This document shows, one piece after another, positions 12,480-24,219 of a stretch of 64,000 bases of DNA (the stretch's first letter is position 1; each line of letters begins with the position of its first letter). The DNA is from Selaginella tamariscina (lineage: Eukaryota; Streptophyta; Lycopodiopsida; Selaginellales; Selaginellaceae), in contig PUQB01000236.1 in assembly GCA_003024785.1 (NCBI GenBank), positions 166,097 to 230,096 of the forward strand, written 5' to 3'. Made by a program: the position numbers and the translations under genes. The notes below the pieces were generated by a model. It was not told the DNA's origin. It did not search any database and saw only the letters and a program-made list of their open reading frames with translations.

Positions 12480-15400
12480 ACGCATTTTATGTTGTTTTTG
12501 TTTACTTTAAAGAGCCAAATGGGATAAATATTCTCTCTTGCAACCATTACATCTCTCTCTCACACTCACGCACGGCACATTCAGCATTGAAGTTGTTTTA
12601 TGTATTTTAAGAGCCAAAACTATGGATGGATAGATTATCTGTCTTGCAACGCTTACAAGAAGAACAAAATGCAAGAATTTTTAAATATAGCCGATCCCCC
12701 AACTACAACTCTTCAGCGGCTCAAGGTATCTATATACATAGTGTATATATGCATTTTATGTGCTAATGTATACATATGTGTGACTTATATGTATATATGC
12801 GTGTATCTCTACATGTATCTCAACGATTGAATTGTTTTTCAGGGACTCACTACAGGCGGTTTACCAACATTTATTGATGTTGGTCGCAGTTTTGGTGCTC
12901 CTGCTATTGTTAAGACAATCTTATTCTCCAGGTTTGCTGTTTATATACATCACCCACGCGCACACACACACATTAGTAATTGTTTACATGTTTACAGCTC
13001 GCCGAAAATGGTAAGAAGGTAGTCATGATGGGAGACGATACTTGGTTGCAGCTATTTCCAAAGCATTTTCATGAAGCTTATCCATTTCCATCACTCAATG
13101 TCAAAGATTTACATACGGTAAGTGTGTGTTATCTGTATGTACATTTCTGTATATATACCGAAGTATAATATATGATTAAACAATGTAGGTGGACAATGGT
13201 GTTATCGGCAAAATATTTCCAATGCTAAAGCAAGACAATTGGGATGTACTTATTGGTTCATTTTCTCGGAGTGGTACTCTTTGCTCTTTCTCACGCTCTA
13301 TACTTACACACACATATGTACATTTATGTATATCACACACACACACACCACGCACACGCACATACACTATTTATACACATACATGTGTATGGTTCTGTAT
13401 CAAAGTATGTCATCTTATCAGGATCATGTGGGCCATATATTTGGAGTAGATCCCAATTATGGTTGAGAAGTTGGAACAATACAACGGGGTCATAGAGGTA
13501 TACTTCATTAATGTAACTGAGTAGATTAATTCGTCATTTTAGTTAATTATATGATTAGTTTCATCAATTACGATGTCTGGCTTGCAGGAGATTGTTTCTG
13601 TATTGAAAAGCGAGGCTCAACATAATAATACTCTTTGATTGTTATGGGTGATCATGGACAAACTTTACATGGAGACCACGGTGGAGGAACGCCAGAAGAG
13701 GTTTGTTACTAACCAATATATATATGCATATATGCATATATATGTTTAAATGTGTTATGCATGTGGGACATCATATGTCGGGAAAGAGTAGATATAATAT
13801 TTTGTAATTCTCGTTGTATACACTTCTCAAACATGTAATACAGGTTGAGAGCTTTATTTGCGATGCATATGGGAAATACAAACAAGCAGTTTCCGGTACA
13901 TGTAAGTTTATATATACGTATGTATTTATGTATAATCACACCGTTGTATGATACGTATATATAAACTATAAACTTTGTATGTATGCATACAAAGTATACC
14001 AAGTTTATATGTATGTATAGAAAGTTATATGTCTATAGTATACCAAAGTTATACATATGTATACCGAAAGTATATGTAACTTATAAAGTGATATATGTAT
14101 GTTATATTGTATACTTACATTTACATATGCGTGCTGTAGGACGCTAACAGGACTTGCATCAGCACACTTCTCAGGTTTGTTTCTTTATGTGTTAATCGAA
14201 TATAAATAATTTACATGCAGCTAGATTTTGCAGCTACATTGGCAACACTTTTGGGAGTTCCTATACCTTTTGGAAGGTACATATACCGTGTATATACATA
14301 TGAAACATCTACATGCATATACATATATTATATGCCTATGCTTATGTATGCATACGTATTTGTATTGATTTTGAATGGTGTTGACAGTGTTGGACGGGTG
14401 AACTCAGATTTATATTCTGTGGTCTGGCCTTTAGAAATCATGAATCATCTTCTTCATGGCTACAACAATATCGGGACGTGCTTTGCATAAATTCTGGCAG
14501 GTAATATATACACACACACACACACATACGTGGGAGTCTATATGCACAGAGTATATACGTGTCCATATATGTGTGTATATATATACATATTTACAACTAA
14601 AAGTTAAAATATGTGTATCGTAAGGTTTTTTAACGTTCTATGTAGGTGAAAAAATATCTTGGACACTATACGGCAGCTGCACTTAAAGGAATTCCAGCTG
14701 CAGAATTATCACGCCTAAATTCTATTTACGAAAATACCATGGAAACTTCAAAAGGTACTTGTGTGCGTGCGTGTGTGTGTGCGTGCGTGCGTGCGTGCAA
14801 ATCTTTATGTGTTCTATATACATATAAATTAACCATAAGACTGTAGTGTAACTTGTGAGAACGCACACATATACTATATTGACTGTGGTGATGGAACAGA
14901 TGTGAGGAAGCAAATAGCAGGTTACAGTACCTTCCTGAAAGAAGCTGCTGACATGGCACGCTCAGTGGACGCAGTTTAGCGAGGTTAAGATGGCAATTGG
15001 CCTAATCATGCTAATACTCTCCATCCCAGTCCATGCAAGGCCTTACTACGAGTATATTCTGCCTCTCACAGACAAAATCTTGATGAAGTATTTCCTACAA
15101 GGTATATGATGGCCAGCTTTATTATCGGCATTTGTTCCGGCAGTTATCTGTACAACGCATATTTACTACCGAGTTTCTTTGGAACCTTGTTAATCCTCTG
15201 TTTGATAACCTTGGGTAAGCTCTCTCTCTCTCTCTCTCTCTATACGGTTTCTACATGTACCTATATACATAAATACATGTATATACGTATGTATGTATCC
15301 ATGTGTAACATATGCATTATTTATACATGGTTGTTTACAGTTATGTAATGCTTGGAGCGGGGCTTTTGGGTCAATGCTTGCATATCTAATGTACGACGGA

Positions 15401-16769
15401 GAAGAAATGACGAGTTGAAAGCTCATGAACAGAGATGGTGGAGCTATGCTGCAGATTCCAAAACTATTGCTGGAATATTCTTCGTTCTTTTAATGCTTTC
15501 AGCCTTCTATCAAACAGTTTCATCAGTAAGTATGAATGTGTGTGTGTGTGTGTGTTTGTTATCTTAAACTTGTTTTCTTAGATTAACATGGTATTTTTAC
15601 TTAATACAGTGGCTGAAGGCCATGTTGCAAGTTTCCTTCTTGCGACCGTAGGAATTATATATTTCCGATCTTCTCTCCAATCACAATCCAAGATTCCGCA
15701 GGTATATTCTTCTGTCTGTTTATGTATATATACTCCCTGATACTCGTAAGATAATTAGCAAGTACATAAAACTGTTTATATGGCATACACACACACATAT
15801 ACATATGTGCATAGATGCACATCTTGCACGTATATATATATGTGCGTGTGTGTAACCATGTGTTGTAGGCAATTCTTTTTCTGGTGGTGAACCGCGTACT
15901 ATCTAGCATGGGTTTACTAAGCATAGTAAAGGATACAATTGAAGCCGATACAGTGAAGAACATTTCTAAAGCATTTAATTTTGATACCATTGCGTACATT
16001 GGTCCATTACTCATTTTTACATGGTTTTTTGTACGGTACGTACATAAGAATACACACCGTGTAAATCTATGCCTTGCTGCAACTGTGCCCGTAGCACTTA
16101 TGTACGGTGCCGTCGGAGTTCACTGGCTTATTTCGGATTTAACTGATATGAAGGTATACACATATACATGCACACATTTGTATACATACATACATATATG
16201 CGTGTATGCATGTATGCATATAGCTACTTTTACAATGTTTTTTTAACTTGAAGTTTTTATTTTGAAGGTTATCAAGTTATCTAAGAATATTATAGAGTTT
16301 TCCCCGTTTACAACTTCCTCGTTTTGTTTATATGGGGACTTTAACATCGACAGCAATAGTTTGCTTCTCGTCGAGTTTACACTCTAGAAGTTCGTTTATT
16401 CTTGGTAAGTATCATAATTAATATATGTGTTATATAATTAAATATCACATCTATATTAGTAATATATAATATAGATACACACATACACCTTCATACATAT
16501 CGTTCACTTGACATATATACATAAGGTCACATACATTTTAAATGTATAAGAAAATGCATATGTACATATGTACATGAACATGCATATATATTATACAATG
16601 TAAAACTCATTATGTAATGATTTAACAGATGCAGTTATTGCATTATTTGGTTCATGGAGTGCTTGTATTTTACTTCTTCTAGGGAGAAAAGCTCCATTAA
16701 TTGAGCTTCTTGCAATAGTTGAAGGCAAGTATCTCTTCTCTCTTCTCTCTCTCTCTCTCTCCTCTCTCT

Positions 16770-16800
<31 letters not shown>

Positions 16801-16988
16801 CATAACTGGTATTACAGTGTGGTGTATAATAGAGCTTCAAACTTTATCATCAAAGAAGCAAAATTCAGTTTTAGCACATTGGAATTTTCTGGCACTACTT
16901 ATTTTCTTTTGTACAAACCACAGGTAAACTAATTTACTTAAAAGCATATATAAATACAACTTACGTCTCTCTCTCTCTCTCTCACTCT

Positions 16989-17042
<54 letters not shown>

Positions 17043-17658
17043 GCATCCATAACAATTATTTATCACACATATCCATATATTTATGCTTATGTATTCAGGT
17101 GTACATTCGACGGCTTACGGTATCCTGCAGCCTTTATAGGGTATGTATATTCATATTATCAATAACTTAATTATTACTTATTATATTTAATACCAACATG
17201 TTGTTCGTATTATTAATGTTAATTTCCAGGTTTGACGATTTCAAATATATAGACAAGCTCCACTCCTTACTATCGACACATATGGTACTTCACTATTTTA
17301 CCAATACTTGGCCTTCCTTATCTAGTGTTAACTAGAAAAGAGCCAAATACAAATACAAGACAGTCGGTTTTACAAATTGCATCAGTAAGATAACAATTTT
17401 ATAATATTAAATATATATTAATAAAAATATTTAGTTATAGTTATTAGACACACACACGTACGTATGTATGTATGTATGTGTGTGTGTGTGTATTTAACTT
17501 AATGACTTCTTTTTGTAGGCGTATCTTTCATTTGGCTTAGTAAGAAGTATTACTACAGTATTTTCAACACTGTGTGTTGCTATACAAAGGCGGATCTAAT
17601 GGTAAAGTTTAACTAAATCTAATAAAAGATATATATATATAATATATATAAGAGAGAG

Positions 17659-17697
<39 letters not shown>

Positions 17698-17964
17698 TGT
17701 GATGTTGGTGTGAGGTTTTACTGTTAATTAAACTAAATCTTATATATTAATTATGTTTAATAAGTAATTAGTTACTTATATAATTAAATTATAATTTTTA
17801 TATATATTAAATTATAATTTTATAAAAATATTTACTTACAGGTATGGGGATTATTTGCACCCAAGTACGTGTTTGACGCGGTTGGACTTTTGTTTACAGA
17901 CGTTTTGTTTGTATTTGCTTCTACATTGTATTTTCTCATTTGTATAATATGTAATATGAGTTAA
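11384..17964 (+). CDS. PIGO: GPI ethanolamine phosphate transferase 3 (PIG-O), 24 exons
   Basis: PIG-O adds ethanolamine phosphate to the third mannose of the GPI precursor in the ER membrane; that phosphate later links to protein. The N-terminal phosphatase-like domain shows IIDALR (exon 1), ADPPTTTLQRLK (3), GLPTFIDVG (4), MMGDDTWLQLFP (5), NWDVLIG (6), DHVGHIFGVDPN (7) and the metal-binding MGDHGQTLHGDHGGG (8). FAATLATLLGVPIPFG (11) follows. Hydrophobic membrane segments fill exons 14-24. Exons end about 11591, 12388, 12725, 12931, 13117, 13273, 13497, 13700, 13901, 14174, 14276, 14500, 14754, 15214, 15525, 15701, 16153, 16404, 16724, 16923, 17140, 17384, 17601 and 17964. The intron after 16724 has a GC donor. 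One-base indels occur in several exons (1, 3, 4, 8, 12, 14), although splice sites look sound. The start is the first ATG, just after a telo-box-like motif. Confidence 0.93.
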
Positions 17965-18133
17965 GTTTGATATATATTATGTATTGTTTTATTTTAATTT
18001 TTATTTTTAATTTTTAATATTCACTTAATAGATTTATTAAAAACTTGAATTTAAGTATTCGAGTTTAAAAAAAAGTGTTTTAATAACAAATTATTATATT
18101 AAATGTTATTTTAAACATGATTTAAATCATCAT

Positions 18134-18173
18134 ACGTGTCGATTTAATACTAAACCTCAAGAGGTTGACACGT
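18134..18173. promoter_or_regulatory. Inverted pair of ACGTGTC (ABRE-core-like) motifs upstream of the SYP5 gene
   Basis: ACGTGTC at 18134-18140 and its reverse complement at 18167-18173 lie about 160-200 bp before the SNARE start codon. ACGTGKC is the known plant abscisic-acid response core. Function here is inferred from the motif only; the pair could also form a short stem. Confidence 0.35.
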
Positions 18174-18331
18174 ATTAAGAGTTTTATACATACACACGTG
18201 TAATATAATATAATATGTATAATGTATGTTTATACCCTAACTTTATATTAATAAACAATCTATTAATTTACGAAAAGGTTAAAGTTGATTAGGGTTTGGA
18301 GCAGGATTAGGTTTCTTGTTGAGGACGGGCT

Positions 18332-20246
18332 ATGGCGGAGGCATGGATCAAGGAGCTGGACGAGGCGACGCGCATCGCGACGACATCAATACGAGGATTG
18401 ATGAGGCCAATGCCAACGGTATGTCCAGGGTGGAGCGATCCCGATTGCTCTCCAGTACGAAGCGGAAATGCGTCGTTTTGGAGAATAAGGTAGGGCGCCT
18501 CGATAATCTGCTCCAAAGCACTGTCCGTCATCAGCTGTAAGTGCTTAATTTTCACCAATCAGTACACACACACCGATATAGACACACTCTTGCACGCATA
18601 GGACAAATTTGTATTCTTGTATATATATAAACGGTGTGTGTACATATATATAATTGGCCGTCAGAGACCTTGACGATCTGCCTTTAAAATGTAAAATTAG
18701 CATGAACAGTAATTAATAGATTTTTATATTTTATCTGTTGTCTATATAATTCCAACCTGTTTTCAAAGCTGAGATGGAAGTGCTAGTCTCTTACTTTAAC
18801 CACCATAACACCATAACCATGATATATATGTATATGTACACATATCCCAGTATTGTTAAATCCAACCAGAATACATGCAATCATGAAATTTGCTTATGCT
18901 TATATATAAGTTGCATTAAAACAATATGATGCAAAATGGCAACTCAATATTAAAACAGTACCACACCATTAAATACCCATCATAGACCAATATATGCATG
19001 TGTACATAGATCATTGCATGTATCTGGTTGGTTATTGCATGTATCTTATTATTGCATGATTACAGTTCAGAGAAGGAGTTGTTCCGTCGGCAAGAAATGT
19101 TACTTGGCTTGAAACGGAAATTAAGCAACTTGACTCGAGCTGAAAACCTCCCAGAATGCAAGGCAAGTTACTTTTTTGTTAATATGTATGCATGCATGCA
19201 TTTTATTTGTCCTGTTTTGCGTGGTGCGCGAGCGAGAGGGAGGGAGGGAGTGTGGGGGGTGGGTGGGGAGGACAATTATTGCTAGGGAAAAGCTAGCTAG
19301 TTTGCTATATTTTATTTTATTATATATAACAAACATCTTTTCTGGTTTGCGTTTTGTAGGGATGACTTGTTTCTGAGGGCACGAGAATTCCACCTGTCGA
19401 AACAAATAAACTGCAGGCATGGACAACTACGGCCTCACTGCGTACCAGAGACAAATAATGAGAGGTTTCTTAACCATATAATCCTTATGAAGATCAAATA
19501 TATTAATGTGTGCAAAAATCTAAATATAGGAATTTAAATATGAAGTTTTATACAGAGCAAGACGAGGATCTGAAGGATTTGGAACACAATGTCATTAGCA
19601 CGAAAACATTGCGCTAACTGTCAACGAAGAGCTAGATCTTCATACTCGTTTGCTGGTAAATATTTTCTATAATCTGTATGGATAATATACCACACACACG
19701 TCACAATTTGATATAGTTGGAATGTGTAGATTAAGAATATGTTTCAAACAGATATATAACATTTATGCTGCTGCTCTCTCTCTCTACACTGTTTACAGTG
19801 CATGTGTTCGTCTTGCATGTATTCCACGTATATAGGTAGGTATTAGTCTATTCTTGAGATTACATATATGTACACATATGCACATTTATACGTTTCCCGA
19901 CATATAGAACAGATGATGGCTATGTAGATGCGTGTGTATGTGTAGTGTATGGACATAGAGCGGTTTTGAACTTTTCTTAATCTTTATTGCAGGACGATAT
20001 AGACCAGCACGCTGATCACACAAACAGCATATTGGTGGTAAGCCAGGCCTATAAATTATTATAATATATCATATAATATGCTCTTTTACATATAGCTTAC
20101 GCCTGGTTTTTAATCATTTTTCAGAACGCGCAGAAGCGTTTACTTTCGTTTCTAAGCGTGGAACTTCTTTGGGCTGTCTCTGCATGATGATGCTCGTAAT
20201 TGCGGGATTAATCCTGGTTATTCTTAAGCTTGTCCATATCTTGTAG
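18332..20246 (+). CDS. SYP5-like: Qc-SNARE of the SYP5 (SYP51/SYP52) type
   Basis: This tail-anchored Qc-SNARE acts in fusion at the trans-Golgi/prevacuolar compartment and vacuole, pairing with Qa, Qb and R SNAREs. Exons are about 18332-18536, 19066-19162, 19360-19464, 19556-19655, 19993-20037 and 20125-20246. Exon 1 (MAEAWIKELDEATRIA) begins the helical N-domain. Exon 2 has SEKELFRRQEMLLGLKRKL. Exon 3 has MDNYGLTAYQRQIMR. Exon 4 has EQDEDLKDLEHNVISTKHIA, the start of the SNARE helix. Exon 6 ends with a hydrophobic anchor (MMMLVIAGLILVILKLV) and stop. Single-base indels occur in exons 1, 3, 4 and 6. Intron 2 has a GC donor. The zero-layer position, Gln in the family, reads His (CAT, 19641-19643). 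A telo-box-like motif lies at 18289-18297. Confidence 0.88.
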
Positions 20247-20541
20247 CTAACATTGTGTCTTCTATACGTATATAAGTAATTTGCGTGGAATAAACGCACT
20301 TTGTGTATGAAGGTATATGTTTATACACGGGCACACGCATATGTATAACACACACGTATATGTATGTTTCATTCAATCCTTGTATTTGTTAACACTAACT
20401 TTGTGTTTGTTTGTATACGTGGAATGAACATACTTTGCGTACGAAGGTATGTGCATTTAATGTTCATTGACTAATATGGAAATATATGCATGCTAAATAT
20501 GGTATGAATTTATCCACATTAAAAGAAGTGCTCGAATCATT

Positions 20542-20598
<57 letters not shown>

Positions 20599-20783
20599 TA
20601 TATATATATAATGTGTGTGTGTGTGTGTGCACGTGCTTATCTTATGACAACTGTTAACTTATTTGTCTTGTGTGACTGAGTGCTCCTATGGTTGTTGTTG
20701 AGTTGGATCGCTGTTGCTTACACTATGACACGTATGATGTGTATATGTACATATGCCGTTCTGTACATGTATGTAGTTATGGT

Positions 20784-20841
<58 letters not shown>

Positions 20842-21535
20842 ACATCTTGATGTAGGACTTCTAGAAATATGTTATTGTATTGTAATATGGGGTAGCTGTT
20901 AAACTATGATAGATACTGATGTAAGACTTCTAGAAATATGTATATATAAAGGTGGGGTTTATTGTTATGGGGTAGCTGTTAACAAATGAGATAGATATGC
21001 ATGTAGATGTCTTTATGTAAAAGTTCTAGAGACTATGTATATAAGTATATATACGTATACATATACATATGTGTGTGTGTATGTGTGTACAAGAGGTCAC
21101 GCAATAAACTAGCAGACCCTATAATCTAGCATCCTGTCTCTTAGTGGCTGTACAAGATACGAATTTCGGATTAAGACTTGATTAAGACGTAGTATTAAAG
21201 TTAAAGTTTTGACGGCTTGTATATGGACGAGTATACACTCAATCTTTATCCTTTATGTAGAAACAATGCATTCTGTATTTGTGTAATACTTATATTATTA
21301 TTATATATATATATATATTAAACAGTTCATGTGTTGTGAAAGTGAAATCTCTGTAACAGGTTTCACATCATTCCTTGTGAAATTTCATACTTAGGCTCAT
21401 TTCACGTGTTGAGTTTTGAAACGCGTTATATAGTAAGCTGTATACAGATATGCACACACCAAATGTAGTACTAGTATGGTTTTCTTAGATATGCAAGTTT
21501 AATTCTTTACATGTTTTAATATATGTTTTAGAGAC
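20247..21535. repeat. Spacer with microsatellites and two local duplications
   Basis: A 3'-flank segment near 20280-20320 (GTGGAATAAACGCACTTTG) recurs at about 20420-20455 in altered form. Another, around 20855-20905 (ACTTCTAGAAATATG, then GGGGTAGCTGTTAA), recurs at 20925-20985 and partly at 21020-21035. TA/GT runs at 20560-20630 and a CT/CA run at 20785-20835 fill the rest. No gene was seen. Confidence 0.6.
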
Positions 21536-22193
21536 ATGACTTGGTTTTATATCTTCAATTTGCTCTTGTTTTTGTATGTTTTTCTTATGTAGAGTGTGCT
21601 GGGCCGGGGTTAAGCGTGGATTTTATAGTAGAAGCTGTCCGAGAGTGGAATCGATTATTAAGCAGGTTGCTACAGAGAAATTTAAACAGGCACCTACATC
21701 AGCTGCTGCTACTGTGCGTCTCTTCTTCCATGACTGCTTTGTACAAGTAAGTATAAGAGTTTATATAAATGTTTTTTTTAAATATACATTATTCAATGTA
21801 TATGTTTAGTTTTCACCTAACTTTGAAGTATTTTTTGTGTTGAATTTCACCTAACTAGTGCAGTATTAAATTCATATAACAGGGATGTGATGGTTCTGTT
21901 ATTATTGCATCGACCCCCAATAATAAGGCAGAAAAGGATGCGGATATTAACAAGTCTCTTGCCGGTGATGCATTTGACGCAGTTATTAAGGCCAAGAAGG
22001 CGGTGGAGACCGTGTGTCCTGGAGTCGTCTCGTGTGCGGATATCCTTGCTATCTTGTCTCGTGATTTCGTCGGCCTGGTCAGTTGTGCGTGCGTGCGTGC
22101 GTGCGTGTGTGTGTGCAGGTGTGCACCTGTGATTGAGTGAGCAAAAGTGAGCACTTGTTTAGTTTATACATAAAGGAGTACTTGTGTGTGTTG

Positions 22194-22226
<33 letters not shown>

Positions 22227-22848
22227 CTATAGATTTTCTACATGTATAAACATGGGATAATATATAATTTAATAGTTAGAAATGTAAACTGATGAAACAG
22301 TAAAAAGCTGATAGTTTCACCTCTATACGGCTTGTCTGAGGTGATCTCGTGACTTCTGTAAATTTTTGGCATTATCTTTCTTTCAAGTAACCACGTCTAA
22401 ACATGCCATTGGTTTCGTGTAGTAGATTTTTATATATAAAATATAAATGTGTGTGTGTGTGTGTGTGTGTGTGTGTCACACAATGTATATACTGATATTA
22501 TGTTATACAGACAGGAGGCCAACATGGTCCGTGAAGAAGGGCAGACGGGATGGGAGGGTTTCGACAGCACAGAGTGCAGCTGGTAATTTACCAGGGGGAG
22601 AGTTTAACGTGGATCAGCTACTTAAAAACTTTGCGAATAAAGGACTTAATCTCGTTGACATGGTGGCATTATCTGGTAATTAATCATTTTATTTTTATTT
22701 CATTAACATTTAATTTAATTACATAGTTTCTAATTAACAGGAGCTCATACATTTGGTTTTGCACACTGTAAACGAGTTTAGCAACAGACTTTACAACTAC
22801 AGTGGGAAGCTTAATGTAGTCGATCCCACCATGAGCTTGAGCTTAGCT

Positions 22849-22904
<56 letters not shown>

Positions 22905-23226
22905 CACACACACACACGTTATACACAGGTTGAAGATGGACTGTCCGAGAACGGGTGTTAATCCTAACTTGGTAGAACCATTTGATCCAGTTCACCCTTT
23001 GTGTTCGATAATACGTATTATAGAAACTTATTAAGTGGTAATGGTTTAATAACCTCGGATCAAGTGTTATTTGAAGACAAGAGGACGAGGGGAATCGTGA
23101 GAGTTTTCTCGAAGAAGAGAGATAATTTTTGGTGCTTTTGCACAGGCTATGGACAAGATGGGGGATATCGAGGTGAAAACTGGGATTCTAGGGGAGATTA
23201 GGAGAGATTGTGCTAGGATTAACTGA
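21536..23226 (+). CDS. Secreted class III peroxidase
   Basis: This plant heme peroxidase oxidises phenolics with hydrogen peroxide in the wall or vacuole. Exons are about 21536-21746, 21883-22077, 22511-22675, 22741-22853 and 22929-23226. The first ATG gives a hydrophobic signal peptide ([17 protein letters not shown]). A one-base shift then leads into [14 protein letters not shown]. The distal site [10 protein letters not shown] ends exon 1 and GCDGS opens exon 2, supplying the distal Arg and His and the calcium site. [12 protein letters not shown] follows, then [15 protein letters not shown] in exon 3. [11 protein letters not shown] spans exons 3 and 4 and holds the proximal heme His. Exon 5 has [10 protein letters not shown] and ends CARIN and stop. 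Indels occur near the signal peptide, in exon 4 and twice in exon 5. Intron 4 (75 bp) is almost pure CT/CA microsatellite. Confidence 0.93.
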
Positions 23227-24219
23227 TTTGTTTAGCTTAATGTATATTAATACATGTATTATTAACTTTTCAATATAAAATATAAAATAAATATATTTTA
23301 TTAAATTTTTTTTTTACTATATTACTTTGATTATAATGTTTAGTTAATTAAATATCATTGTTTAAGATTTGGTGCGTGTCCTGCTTACAGTGTCAGAAAA
23401 TGAAATAAAGGAGAATATTCTGATTTATTTACACATACATAATGGGGTACAACCTGGCCTTTTACATTATTATAACAATTATATTATTATTAATTAATTT
23501 TTATTCTATTAATTAATATTTGTCAATCATGGTAATCTTGTGACTTAATCTTTTTAGCGTTTGTTTTGTAATGCTTACATTTTTGTGTGTTTTCTTGTGT
23601 GTGATACACATATATACGACTTAAATATATTTAAAATATAATTTAATATATTATTTTAAAATATAATATAATATATTATTATAAATACATATAATATTAT
23701 TATTTAGTAATGCTTGGAACGTGTTAGATGCTTAGTTTCTAGTGTAGTCAGTGTTCTTTATAAAGATGTTTTTGGATCTTTTTCACGTGCGTGCGTGCGT
23801 GTGTGTGTGCGTGTGTGTGCGTGGTTCCCTGCGGTCGCAAGCATAAAAACTGGAATGTACTTTAAAGTTGTCTATGCTTTTATACACACTTGCATACAGA
23901 CATATATATGCAGACAATATTTAAAATACTTAATTTAATAATTTTTTAAATAAAAATTTAAATATTCACGAGAAATGTGCGTGTACGTGCATACATGTGC
24001 GTGTATATGTGTATCTTAAGCTAAAAAGCCCTTTGTTTTATCATAATTATATAGAAAGATGCTAAAGAATATTCTAATATTTAAATATATTTACGCGCCA
24101 GATGAGATTGAATAAACGATGGGGATGCCGCTACGTGGCGACGTATATGATTTGCAGGTGTTATGTGCATGTTCTAGCCCTAAACAGGGAAATAGGGTTT
24201 GTGGAAACGCATAGGCACG
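23227..24219. other. AT-rich spacer and probable PHS1 promoter
   Basis: No gene was recognised. GTGTGC and TATA-type runs occur at 23780-23820 and 23980-24015. A telo-box-like TAGGGTTT at 24193-24200 and a CCCTAAAC motif nearby precede the PHS1 ATG. Confidence 0.5.

Noticed and set aside
11384..23226. Programmed frameshifting as the reason for the shifted exons
   Set aside because: The breaks fall at different, non-conserved places without a common slippery motif and several involve homopolymer runs, which fits sequence error or decay better.
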